Origin: Actinomadura kijaniata NBRC 14229
Lineage (GTDB): Bacteria > Actinomycetota > Actinomycetes > Streptosporangiales > Streptosporangiaceae
Assembly: GCF_001552175.1 (NCBI RefSeq)
Contig: NZ_BCQR01000100.1
Coordinates: forward strand, 1 to 43,976
Direction of reading: 5' to 3'
DNA: 43,976 nt
Within the stretch, counting starts at the first letter, position 1. Each line of letters begins with the position of its first letter. The notes beneath the pieces are model-generated. The model searched no databases. It was not told the DNA's origin and saw only the letters and a program-made list of their open reading frames with translations. Of the stretch, positions 9,443-17,240 are shown in pieces. The position numbers were made by a program, and so were the translations under genes.

Positions 9443-10091
9443 CCTGCTCCTCGGCCTCCGCCAGCCACTCCAGGTACCACCGCCCGAACGTCGTGCGCTC
9501 CCCGCGCGGGCGCAGGTCCACCTCGTCGACGCGGTCGTCGCTCCAGACCGTGCCGCGCTCCGGCCCGCTGACCACCAGCCACTCGCGCGCCGCGCAGCCG
9601 TGGTGGCACAGGCAGACCGCGCCGACGGTCCGGTCCTCGTTCCACAGCAGCTCGGCGAGGCGTTCGTCCCACGCCTCGTAGGCCACGTCGAACGCGTCGA
9701 CGTCCTCGAAGTCCTCCTCCTCGGGCCGCTCGGCGAGCAGGGCGTCGAGCGCCGCGGGATCGGGCCCCCGGACGGGGAACGGCTCGCGCAGCCGGGTGAG
9801 CGAGGCGAGGTCGGCCCCGTCGCCCTCCCAGCGCCACCCGTCCTTCCCCCGCCGCAGCGGGAAGATCCCGTGCGAGGGGCCCGCGCCGCCGCGCCCCGCG
9901 TGGAGCAGGAAGCCCCGGTAGTCCTCGGGGAGGGTGACGCCGAACTGCGCCTCGGCCTCGGCGAGCTCGTCCGGCGTCAGGACGGGCTCCAGCTCGAAGC
10001 GGTGGCTGTGCCCGCCGAACACCCCGGCGGCGTGCGGGGAGGCGGCGAGCGCGGCGACGCGTTCCCGCACCCGGATCCAGTCGATCGTCAT
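9423..10091 (-). CDS. SMI1/KNR4 (SUKH) family protein
   Basis: This 222-aa soluble protein has a SUKH-type N-terminal half: PVLTPDELAEAEAQFGVTLP, then EDYRGFLLHAGRGGAGPSHGIFPL. An acidic middle follows (EERPEEEDFEDVDAFD) and a C-terminal portion with GAVCLCHHGCAAREWLVVSG. SUKH proteins often serve as immunity proteins to polymorphic toxins, but many stand-alone actinobacterial members lack a toxin partner and none is visible here. ATG 10091 lies 11 bases past the Thg1-like stop, so the two are probably co-transcribed. Its role with an RNA-end enzyme is unknown. Confidence 0.82.
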   Translation of the reverse strand: MTIDWIRVRERVAALAASPHAAGVFGGHSHRFELEPVLTPDELAEAEAQFGVTLPEDYRGFLLHAGRGGAGPSHGIFPLRRGKDGWRWEGDGADLASLTRLREPFPVRGPDPAALDALLAERPEEEDFEDVDAFDVAYEAWDERLAELLWNEDRTVGAVCLCHHGCAAREWLVVSGPERGTVWSDDRVDEVDLRPRGERTTFGRWYLEWLAEAEEQVRASAR

Positions 10092-10102
10092 GGTGGACGA
10101 CT

Positions 10103-10863
10103 CTAGGCGGGAACGCCGACATCCAGCAGGCCGCGCACCAGGTCGCGGTAGGCGTCCTTCATCGGCAGCCCGCGCTCGACCCGCACCCGGCGGCGGGTCG
10201 CGGTCACGTCCACGCCGCGGACCGGGTCGTGGCCGGTCTTCTCGTAGGTCTCCCACCACAGGCCGACGCCGCGGCGTGCCAGGCGGGGACCTCGTTGAAG
10301 TTGACGCCGTGGGAGTGGAGCAGGTCGTTCTTGTCGGAGGTCGTCGTCCCCTCCAGGGCGCGGGTGGCCTGGCGGGGGGTGGCACCGCTCTTGCGGAGCG
10401 TCCAGTAGCACCAGCCGTTGAGGGCGCAGCGGGTCGCGTCGGCCTGCCGCCAGGACAGGTAGTCCAGGACGTCGCCGAGCCCCGTCCCCATCCAGACGCG
10501 GGAGTCGAACACCGCGACCTCCCCGGCGGCGGAGGTGAACGCGGCCGAGGCGATCCCCGCCGACAGCGACACCAGCTTCTCCACCTCCCGCCCGAACAGG
10601 TCGAACCCCGGCGGCAGCACCACCGAGATCTCGTCGCTCTCGGTGTAGGCGTACCGGCCGCCCAGCTCCTCCAGCAGGACCCGCGCGGTACCGGTCATCA
10701 GCTCGGAGAAGCGGAGGTCGAACGGCTTCTCGAAGCGACTCTCGGTGTACCGCGAGAAGCCGCGGCCGTCCACCCGGACCACGGCCCAGGCACCGGGCAG
10801 CAACGTCAGGGAGTGGAACCACTCCCGCTCCCGCATCCGCGTCTCAAGATCCGTCGTCCTCAT
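10103..10863 (-). pseudogene. Thg1-like tRNA 5'-end (3'-5') polymerase, one-base frameshift
   Basis: The ATG at 10863 follows AGAGGGG and opens a Thg1-family protein. The palm motif VVRVDGRGFSRYT (metal ligand D32) and YTESDEISVVL (metal ligand D77) are present, followed by RCALNGWCYWTLRKSG and GVNFNEVPAWH. At about 10270-10283 the frame breaks. The conserved continuation, with GVGLWWETYEKTG and ELPMK-like GLPMKDAYRDLV, is in the next frame and runs to the stop at 10103. One extra base near GCCGCGGC would restore a ~253-aa protein. Family members add nucleotides 3'-5' to tRNA ends, G-1 on tRNA-His or repair of truncated 5' ends. Whether this is a true mutation or a sequence error cannot be told. 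It is preceded by a kinase gene and followed by a SUKH gene, all on one strand. Confidence 0.85.
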
Positions 10864-10944
10864 CGGGCCCCTCTCGCACGACGCCGCGCAGGTGCCCGAG
10901 CGTGGCACGGATCCCCGCGCCGGGCATCCGATTTGTCCGTCGCC

Positions 10945-11424
10945 TCAGGGCGCGCCGGGGCCCTCCCCGGGCAGCGCGGTGACGGTGAAGCCTCCCTCGC
11001 CGTCGTGCTCCACCGACCACAGCGCGTCGAAACCGTCGTTCGGGTGGGGGCGGCGCAGGCGTTTGAGGGTCGCGTAGATCCCTACGTCGGGTACGCGCTC
11101 CGCGGGCGGCCGTGCGGCGTTGCGGGTCAGTGAGGCGGGGACGTCGGGCGGGAACCAGTAGGCGGTGATCCGCGCCCCGTACCGCCGTCCCAGCTCGATC
11201 AGCGGCGCCCACTCCTCGGGTGAGGGGTTGGTGTTGTCGACCGCGACGTCGCGCCCCGCCGCCAGGGCCTCGTCGACCAGCCGGAGCTGGCGGGCCTGGC
11301 GGCGGCGCGCCGACCGGGGGAAGGCGTCCTTGCTGACGTGGACGTGGGAGGCGGCCAGGCGCCGCCGGTAGAACGTGGTCTTGCCCGACGCCTGGAGGCC
11401 GATCAGGACCGCGAGCTCTGGCAC
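10945..11424 (-). CDS. Small P-loop kinase resembling polynucleotide kinase
   Basis: This 159-aa protein is one P-loop domain. Walker A is LIGLQASGKTTFYRR (K15), followed by HVSKDAF (D33, a possible catalytic acid), a lid-like basic segment RRRQARQLRL, and AVDNTNPSPEEWAPL (D63), the DxTN pattern of PNK/zeta-like small-molecule or RNA 5'-OH kinases. GTG 11424 lies 13 bases past the L,D-transpeptidase stop, and the Thg1-like gene starts 81 bases downstream. A 5'-hydroxyl RNA kinase would supply the 5'-phosphate that Thg1-type enzymes use, so a joint RNA-repair role is an attractive inference. The actual substrate is unproven. Confidence 0.8.
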   Translation of the reverse strand: MPELAVLIGLQASGKTTFYRRRLAASHVHVSKDAFPRSARRRQARQLRLVDEALAAGRDVAVDNTNPSPEEWAPLIELGRRYGARITAYWFPPDVPASLTRNAARPPAERVPDVGIYATLKRLRRPHPNDGFDALWSVEHDGEGGFTVTALPGEGPGAP

Positions 11425-11437
11425 GGGACGTCCGGTG

Positions 11438-12664
11438 TCAGCTCTGGAAGGACCGGGTCGTCACCGGCTTCCTGAGGGCGCTGCCCTCGGTCCACCTCTC
11501 GAACGGCATCTGCCAGTACCCCCAGCCGTTCCACCAGTCCAGCTTCCGCTTGGTGCCCGTGATGTTCACGATGTCACCCGGGTAGGCCCAGTTGAAGAAC
11601 CACCTGGCCGAGGCCTCGGGGGAGCGGACGCAGCCGTGGGAGCAGTTGCGGTTGCCGAGGCAGGACGGGTCGTCCATGTTCTGGTGGATGTACTCGCCGC
11701 TGTTGGAGATCCGGTAGGCCCACGGGACCATCTCCAGGTAGTAGCCGGGCTCGCCCTTCTTCTTGCCGGGCGACTCCATCCTCTCCAGCCGGACCTTGTT
11801 CATGGTCAGGTGGACGCCGCTGGTGGTGAGCTGGTGGTCGACGCCGTCGGGCCACACGTCGCCGCCGCGGCCCAGGCTGACCGGCCAGGTCTTGACGACC
11901 TTGCCGTTGCTCCTGGCGACCGCGCGGTGGGTCGTGGCGGAGATGGTGACGGTGTGGGCGTCGCCGACGGTGAACTCGCGGGTGACGTCCCGGGCGCCGA
12001 ACACCTTGTCGCCGATCCGCACGCCCGCGTAGTGCGCGACGAGCTTCACCCTCTGGTTCGGGGCCCAGGGCCTGCGCGGCCGGAACATCACCGACGGCAG
12101 GCCGTTGAACGACTCGTTGGCGGCCACCCAGCGCCAGGCGCCCTCGGTCGGATGCGTCGAGACGATCTCCAGGGAGTGTTCGACGGCCGCCCGCGCCCGC
12201 TCCGGGACCGGCTTGTTGAACTGCACCATGATCGGCATGCCGACGCCGACCTTCTGCCCGTTGGCGGGGATCACGTTGGTGATGGTCGTGGCGGCGACGT
12301 CCTTGACCGTGCGGAACCCGCTGGTGGCGTTGGTGGTCTTGCCGTTGCCGGTCGCGGTGGCCGACACCTGGTACCTCGCGCCCGGCGTGAGCGTCCAGGA
12401 CGACCGCCAGGTCCGCTTGTCCGGCGACAGCGAGCCGGGCACCTCCGCGCCCCGGCTGCGCACCGTGACCTGGCTGAGCGTCCCGCCGTTCGCCGTGACG
12501 GTCACGCCCCTGTCGGGCGGGGCGTCCGTCGTCGCGTTCGCCGGGCTGATCGACACCGAGGGGGCGCCGTCCTTCCCTCCCTGGACCGTCTCGTCCCCGC
12601 CGCCCGAGGAGCAGGCCGCAACCAGCCCCAGGACGAGCACCAGCACCGTGGTTCCCCGTCGCAC
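11438..12664 (-). CDS. L,D-transpeptidase lipoprotein (YkuD domain, LdtMt2-like)
   Basis: From GTG 12664 (AAGGGA upstream) this is a 408-aa exported lipoprotein: MRRG, a hydrophobic helix, then the lipobox LVAAC with lipid-anchored C18. Two Ig-like modules (residues ~35-120 and ~125-235) precede the YkuD catalytic domain, which has SGVHLT and the signature HQNMDDPSCLG...CSHGCVRSP with catalytic C345. The C-terminal subdomain is Trp-rich (DWWNGWGYWQMPFERWTEG), as in mycobacterial Ldts. It forms 3-3 cross-links in peptidoglycan outside the membrane. An in-frame TTG at 12685 would add seven residues but places charge before a poorer start. The RNA-kinase gene follows after 13 bases. Confidence 0.92.
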   Translation of the reverse strand: MRRGTTVLVLVLGLVAACSSGGGDETVQGGKDGAPSVSISPANATTDAPPDRGVTVTANGGTLSQVTVRSRGAEVPGSLSPDKRTWRSSWTLTPGARYQVSATATGNGKTTNATSGFRTVKDVAATTITNVIPANGQKVGVGMPIMVQFNKPVPERARAAVEHSLEIVSTHPTEGAWRWVAANESFNGLPSVMFRPRRPWAPNQRVKLVAHYAGVRIGDKVFGARDVTREFTVGDAHTVTISATTHRAVARSNGKVVKTWPVSLGRGGDVWPDGVDHQLTTSGVHLTMNKVRLERMESPGKKKGEPGYYLEMVPWAYRISNSGEYIHQNMDDPSCLGNRNCSHGCVRSPEASARWFFNWAYPGDIVNITGTKRKLDWWNGWGYWQMPFERWTEGSALRKPVTTRSFQS

Positions 12665-12918
12665 CGTTTTCCCTTGTTTGGTCAAGAAACTTCAAGGTTG
12701 AACGTTACTCAGAACCGGACCGCCACGCCGCCATCCGGGCCCAAGTGGGGGGCGTGGCGTCCGCGAGTCCCCAGATTGCCACGCGGCGGGCCCCGACGTG
12801 CGGGGACGGCGCCCTCCGGCTCGCCGCGGTCCCGGGAAAGCGCCTGGTTGCGCCGGAGGGGAGGGATCCTCCAGATTGGGAACGCCGCGCGAAGGGGCGC
12901 GGTAGGAGGGGAGTGCTC
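12665..12918. promoter_or_regulatory. Divergent promoter region, L,D-transpeptidase / acetoacetyl-CoA synthetase
   Basis: About 254 bases hold no convincing gene. An AT-richer stretch at 12672-12712 precedes the transpeptidase. The motif CCAGATTG occurs twice (12772 and 12871). No strong palindrome was seen. The synthetase is preceded by AGGAGGGG at 12904-12911. Confidence 0.35.
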
Positions 12919-14862
12919 ATGTCCCAGGTGCCCGAGGGCGTCCCGCTGTGGGAGCCGTCCGAGGCCGTCATCGCCAACGCCCGTCTGACCCACTACCAGC
13001 ACTGGCTGTGGGATCGCGGGGTGCTCACCGAGTCGCCCGGGGAGCTGTGGGACTGGTCGGTGACCGAGGTCGACGCGTTCTGGGACTCGGTCTGGGAGTA
13101 CTTCGACGTCCTCGGCGACCGCGGTGACGGGCCGGTGCGGATCGGCGGGCCGACGCCGGTGGACGGGTTGCGGTGGTTCCCCGGCGCGACCCTGAACTAC
13201 GCCGCCAACGCGCTGCGCCGCGCCGACACCCACCCCGACGACACGGCCGTGGTGTTCCGCTCCGAGCAGGGCGGGCACCGGGTGATGTCGTTCCGCGAGC
13301 TCGCCCTGCACGTCGGCGAGGTCCGCGCGGGCCTGGTGGAGCTCGGCGTCGGCCGGGGCGACCGCGTCGCCGCCTACCTGCCCAACATCCCCGAGGCGCT
13401 GGTGTGCTTCCTGGCCACCGCGTCGCTCGGCGCGATCTGGTCGTCGTGCTCGCCGGACTTCGGGTCGTCGTCGGTGATCGACCGGTTCGCGCAGATCGAG
13501 CCGAAGGTGCTGCTGGCCGTGGACGGCTACGCCTACAACGGCAGGCGGTTCGACCGCCGCGACACCGTCGCCGAGATCCGCGCGGCGCTGCCCACGCTGA
13601 ACGCCACCGTCCTCGTGCCCTACCTGGACCCGGCCGCGACGATGCCGGACGTCCTGCCGTACGCGGACCTGCCGCGCGGCGGGCACGCGCCGGAGTTCGA
13701 GGCGGTCCCGTTCGACCACCCGCTGTGGGTGGTGTACTCCTCGGGCACCACCGGCCTGCCCAAGCCGATCGTGCACGGCCACGGCGGCATCGTGCTGGAG
13801 CACCTGAAGGCGCTGTCGTTCCACCAGGACCTCGGCCACGAGGACGTGTTCTTCTGGTACACCACCACCGGCTGGATGATGTGGAACTACCTGGTCGGCG
13901 GCCTGCTGGTGGGGGCCACGATCGTCATGTACGACGGCGCGCCGCTGGACCTGTGGACCCTGGTCGCCGAGACGAACGCGACGTACATGGGCGTCGGCGC
14001 GCCCTACCTCACGGCCTCCCTGAAGGAGGGCCGCCGCCCCGGCGCCGAGCACGACCTGTCGCGGCTGCGCGGCATCGGCTCCACCGGCTCGCCGCTGCCG
14101 CCCGAGGGGTTCACCTGGGTGTACGAGAACGTCGGCCGCGACCTGCTGCTCGGCTCGTTCTCCGGCGGGACGGACCTGTGCACCGGCTTCGTCGGCCCGT
14201 GCCCGCTGCTGCCGCTGCACGCGGGCGTGATCCAGACGCGGGGGCTGGGCGCGAGGGTGGAGGCGTTCGACGACGCGGGCAAGGCCGTGGTGGACGAGGT
14301 CGGCGAGCTGGTGCTCACCGAGCCGATGCCGTCGATGCCGGTGTTCTTCTGGAACGACGAGGACCACGCCCGCTACCGCGAGTCCTACTTCGAGATGTAC
14401 CCGGGCGTGTGGCGGCACGGCGACTGGATCAAGGTGCGGCCGGACGGCGGCTGCGTGATCTACGGCCGGTCCGACTCGACCCTGAACCGGGGCGGCGTCC
14501 GGATGGGCACCGCCGACTTCTACCGGGTGGTGGAGGCGTTCGACGAGATCGCCGACAGCCTGGTCATCGACACCGGGCGGCTGGGGCGCGAGGGCCTGCT
14601 GCTCCTGTACGTCCAGCTCGCCGAGGGCGTGGAGCTGACCGACGACCTGGTGGCCCGGCTGAAGCGGGAGCTGCGGTCGGCGCTGTCGCCGCGCCACGTC
14701 CCCGACGAGATCCACGCCGTCCCGGGCGTCCCGCGCACCCTGTCGGGCAAGAAGCTGGAGGTCCCGGTCCGCAAGATCCTGCTGGGGACGCCGGTCGAGC
14801 AGGCCGCCAACCCCGACTCGATGGCGAACCCGGAGACCCTGCGCCACTTCCGACCACTGTGA
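12919..14862 (+). CDS. Acetoacetate-CoA ligase
   Basis: This 647-aa ANL-superfamily enzyme activates acetoacetate to acetoacetyl-CoA via an acyl-adenylate in the cytoplasm. The family-specific N-terminus (LWEPSEAVIANARLTHYQHW) and LNYAANALRR are present. So are the P-loop-like A3 motif VVYSSGTTGLPKPIVHGHGG, the motif WYTTTGWMMWNYLVGGLLVG, the A7/A8 region GDWIKVRPDGGCVIYGRSDS and the catalytic Lys region PRTLSGKKLEVPVRKIL. Length fits AacS (about 650). It links ketone-body or leucine catabolism with lipid and polyketide precursor supply. The ribosome binding site is strong, with AGGAGGGG eight bases before ATG 12919. A hairpin follows the stop. Confidence 0.94.
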   Translation: MSQVPEGVPLWEPSEAVIANARLTHYQHWLWDRGVLTESPGELWDWSVTEVDAFWDSVWEYFDVLGDRGDGPVRIGGPTPVDGLRWFPGATLNYAANALRRADTHPDDTAVVFRSEQGGHRVMSFRELALHVGEVRAGLVELGVGRGDRVAAYLPNIPEALVCFLATASLGAIWSSCSPDFGSSSVIDRFAQIEPKVLLAVDGYAYNGRRFDRRDTVAEIRAALPTLNATVLVPYLDPAATMPDVLPYADLPRGGHAPEFEAVPFDHPLWVVYSSGTTGLPKPIVHGHGGIVLEHLKALSFHQDLGHEDVFFWYTTTGWMMWNYLVGGLLVGATIVMYDGAPLDLWTLVAETNATYMGVGAPYLTASLKEGRRPGAEHDLSRLRGIGSTGSPLPPEGFTWVYENVGRDLLLGSFSGGTDLCTGFVGPCPLLPLHAGVIQTRGLGARVEAFDDAGKAVVDEVGELVLTEPMPSMPVFFWNDEDHARYRESYFEMYPGVWRHGDWIKVRPDGGCVIYGRSDSTLNRGGVRMGTADFYRVVEAFDEIADSLVIDTGRLGREGLLLLYVQLAEGVELTDDLVARLKRELRSALSPRHVPDEIHAVPGVPRTLSGKKLEVPVRKILLGTPVEQAANPDSMANPETLRHFRPL

Positions 14863-14868
14863 CCCGCC

Positions 14869-14894
14869 CCGCGGGGGCCGTCCGGCCCCCGCGG
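14869..14894 (+). terminator. Hairpin terminator after acetoacetate-CoA ligase
   Basis: CCGCGGGGGCCG at 14869-14880 pairs perfectly with 14883-14894, with two bases at the tip, six bases past the stop. The U-tract is absent. Confidence 0.55.
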
Positions 14895-14913
14895 CGGCCG
14901 GCGGGCGGACACG

Positions 14914-15072
14914 TCAGGTCCGGGTCGCCGAGTCCGGGTCGATGCCTTCGCCGCGGGCGCTGGCGTCGATGATGTCGCGGAGCCAGGTGGCCAGACCCGG
15001 TTCGATCGCGTCCCAATGATGGAGGGCGCGGACGGTGACCCCCGCGGCGTCGTCCATCGCCGTGCCGGTCAC
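14914..15072 (-). pseudogene. Tiny MerR-like remnant coupled to the VOC gene
   Basis: GTG 15072 overlaps the VOC stop in a GTGA junction and opens a 52-aa frame. It carries AAGVTVRALHHWDAI, which matches the recognition helix and wing start of MerR regulators. It then passes directly into GLATWLRDIIDASARG, which resembles the C-terminal end of a TipA-like effector domain. About 150-200 expected residues are missing, so an in-frame internal deletion of a MerR gene is the simplest reading. It could also be a short live peptide, since its start and stop are intact. Confidence 0.5.
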
Positions 15073-15605
15073 GCCGTCGAGTCTGGCATGCGCGGTCTCG
15101 CCTCCTTGGGGAGAGGGATGCCGGCCGCTTCGAGGTTGCGTGCCTCGGGGCTGTCAGGGTCGAAGGTGCGGGCCGCGGTGAGGATGACGCGGGCGTTCTC
15201 CGGGGTGACGACCTCCAGGTCCACGGTGTTCCACGGGGTCTTCCGCGGTCCCGTCGTGCATCCGGGCACCAGCGCGGTGCACGCTCGCGCGATCTCGTCG
15301 ATCTGGCTCAGCACGCAGGAGAAGCTCACGCTCACCGTGGGAGGGGCCGGCGGGGCGCCGGTCGGGACGAGCAGGACGTCCTGGAACATCCACCGTCGAA
15401 GGTGCGTGACGTGGCCGGGGGTCGTGAAAAGGTCGATGAACCCGAGCCCGCGAACCCAGAAATCCACGGACGCGGCCAGGTCCGACGTCGGCACGGTGAC
15501 GAACATCGGCATGGCGTAGATGCCCCGGAAGATCTCAGGTGGCGTCGCGTCAGGCCCGGGGTGGGGGACCGGGCTGACCTCGAACGCTTCGTAGTAGTCG
15601 CTCAT
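15069..15605 (-). CDS. VOC (glyoxalase/bleomycin-resistance fold) family protein
   Basis: This 178-aa protein has VOC-like halves. The first is YAMPMFVTVPTSDLAASVDF WVRGLGF-type (strand-helix opening), with HLRRWMFQDVLLVPTG. The second has SVSFSCVLSQIDEIARACTA and TPWNTVDLEVVTPENARVIL. VOC proteins bind metal and act as isomerases, dioxygenases or drug-binding proteins; the substrate here is unknown. The metal ligands are not all obvious. A MerR remnant overlaps its stop, which suggests that an inducible MerR/VOC pair once existed. Confidence 0.8.
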   Translation of the reverse strand: MSDYYEAFEVSPVPHPGPDATPPEIFRGIYAMPMFVTVPTSDLAASVDFWVRGLGFIDLFTTPGHVTHLRRWMFQDVLLVPTGAPPAPPTVSVSFSCVLSQIDEIARACTALVPGCTTGPRKTPWNTVDLEVVTPENARVILTAARTFDPDSPEARNLEAAGIPLPKEARPRMPDSTA

Positions 15606-15664
15606 GCGTCGATCGTGGAGCCTGACGCGGCGTGAGGGTCAAGCCCGGACGGCGGCGCCGCCCG

Positions 15665-16270
15665 TCACCCCACGGTGCCGAACTCGGGGCGGCCGTCGGC
15701 CTCGTAGGTCTGGAGCATGACCCCGGCGCTGGTCGTGCGGGAGTCGGCGAGCCGCAGGGCGGTCGGGACGGCGCCGTCGAACAGCCGCTTGCCCGTGCCC
15801 AGCACGACCGGGAACACCAGGAGCCGGAACTCGTCCACCAGGTCGGCCCGGACCAGCGTCCGGACCAGGTCGATGCTGCCGTGGACCTGGAGCTCCTGGC
15901 CCGGCCGGGCCTTGATCCCGGCGACGGCGGCGGCGACGTCGCCGCGCAGCAGCTCGGTCCCCGCCCAGCCGGCCTTGTCCAGGGTGCGGGTCGCCACGTA
16001 CTTGGGCAGCGTGTTGAACCTGGTCGCCACGACGTCGTCCTCGTCGGTGACGTCCGGCCAGTACGCGGCGAAGATCTCGTAGGTCCGGCGGCCGAACAGG
16101 AACGCGTCGGCGGGCCGGAACCAGGCGTCCACCGCGTTCCCGAAGTCCTCGTCCACGTACGGGGCGAGCCAGCCGCCGTACTCGAACCCTCCCTCGCGGT
16201 CCTCGTCCGGCCCGCCCGGGGCCTGGGCGATGCCGTCGAGGGTCACGAACGTGGTCACGGTCAGCTTCAT
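15665..16270 (-). CDS. RibD C-terminal/dihydrofolate-reductase-like protein (copy 1)
   Basis: This 201-aa protein has the DHFR-like fold of the RibD C-terminal family: TTFVTLDGIAQAPGGPDEDR at the N-terminus, FLFGRRTYEIFAAYWP, then LQVHGSIDLVRTLVRADLVD and RLLVFPVVLGTGKRLFDG. Members bind NADPH, and most actinobacterial copies have no proven substrate. The ATG overlaps the stop of the upstream GNAT gene (ATGA), so they are co-translated. A similar protein lies upstream (17241-17831) and a third at 41501-42058. Confidence 0.88.
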   Translation of the reverse strand: MKLTVTTFVTLDGIAQAPGGPDEDREGGFEYGGWLAPYVDEDFGNAVDAWFRPADAFLFGRRTYEIFAAYWPDVTDEDDVVATRFNTLPKYVATRTLDKAGWAGTELLRGDVAAAVAGIKARPGQELQVHGSIDLVRTLVRADLVDEFRLLVFPVVLGTGKRLFDGAVPTALRLADSRTTSAGVMLQTYEADGRPEFGTVG

Positions 16271-17175
16271 CGTTCCTCATCCTCTCGTCGCCGGATCCAG
16301 CCCCGCTCGGTCCGCGTCAGCTCCTCGAACCCGAGGCCGCGCAGCAGGCGGAGCCGGTCGTGCTCGTCGTCCAGGGCGTAGTCGAGCAGGCGTTCCACGC
16401 GCGCCAGCCGCAGCCAGCGCGCGGCCCTCCCGACCAGCCAGGTGGCGGTCGCGTCGTCGTCGGCCTCCAGGTTCCCGACGTCGGCCCAGCCCGCCAGGTG
16501 CGCGAACCGGCCGCCCTCGGCCAGCCCGGTGTCCACCTCCACGAACCCGACCTCCCGGCCGTCGCGCCGCGCGGTCAGCCGGGTGCCGTTGACCCCGACC
16601 GTGCGGTGGACGGCGAGCCCGTCGCCCCCGTCCTCGGTCCGGAGCCGGTCCACCTCCGCGAGCAGCACGACCTCGCGCCGCCCCTCGGGGCGGAACCCGG
16701 CGCGTTCGTACAGGTCCCGGACGTGCGGCCACTGCTCGGGAACGCCGTACACGCCCGGCGCGGGGAGCGTCCCGTCGGCGTACCAGCGCGCGGCCCGCCA
16801 CCCCGCGCACACCTGGAGGCACCGTTCCATCAACGGCCCGGCCGCCGCCGACGCGTCGGGCCAGTACGCCGCGTCCGGCCAGAACAGCAGCCAACGGATC
16901 TCGGCGGCGTCCCGGTAGGTCCCGCCGACCTCGGGGCCGTCGCCGTACCGCACCAGGTGCGCGGCGGCGACGATCCGGCCGCGCTGCTCGGCGACCAGGG
17001 TGACCCGCGCGGTCACCCAGGGATCGACGACGAACTCGCCGGGCTCCCGTTCCAGGGCGCCGAGCACCGCGTTGACGGACAGGGAGACACCGGGCACCAC
17101 GGCCTGCACGTGGGCGTTGACGAGAGCGGCGAGCTGGTCGCGATCGCTCCGTCGGAAGACCCGCACCTCGATCAT
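16267..17175 (-). CDS. GNAT-family N-acetyltransferase with two tandem GNAT-like halves
   Basis: This 302-aa protein starts at ATG 17175 behind GGAGGT. Residues 1-170 form one GNAT-like domain (VRVFRRSDRDQLAALVNAHV, VTLVAEQRGRIVAAAHLVRY, RDLYERAGFRPEGRREVVL). Residues ~195-300 form a second one (GREVGFVEVDTGLAEGGRF, WLVGRAARWLRLARVERLL, LLRGLGFEELTRTERGWIRR). Tandem GNATs usually have one active and one structural half. The acceptor is unknown. It is the first gene of a two-gene unit with DHFR-like copy 1. Confidence 0.85.
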   Translation of the reverse strand: MIEVRVFRRSDRDQLAALVNAHVQAVVPGVSLSVNAVLGALEREPGEFVVDPWVTARVTLVAEQRGRIVAAAHLVRYGDGPEVGGTYRDAAEIRWLLFWPDAAYWPDASAAAGPLMERCLQVCAGWRAARWYADGTLPAPGVYGVPEQWPHVRDLYERAGFRPEGRREVVLLAEVDRLRTEDGGDGLAVHRTVGVNGTRLTARRDGREVGFVEVDTGLAEGGRFAHLAGWADVGNLEADDDATATWLVGRAARWLRLARVERLLDYALDDEHDRLRLLRGLGFEELTRTERGWIRRREDEER

Positions 17176-17240
17176 CGGACGACCTCCGGACACACGTCAT
17201 CGAACGGGGAGGCCGCCACCGGTGCGGTACACCTCGCAGA

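Noticed and set aside
10265..10290. Programmed -1 frameshift for the Thg1-like gene
   Set aside because: No slippery heptamer of the usual type nor a clear downstream stimulatory structure; a missing base explains it more simply.
12709..14847. Long minus-strand open frame antisense to acetoacetate-CoA ligase
   Set aside because: Low-complexity translation with no motifs; the plus strand encodes a complete enzyme.
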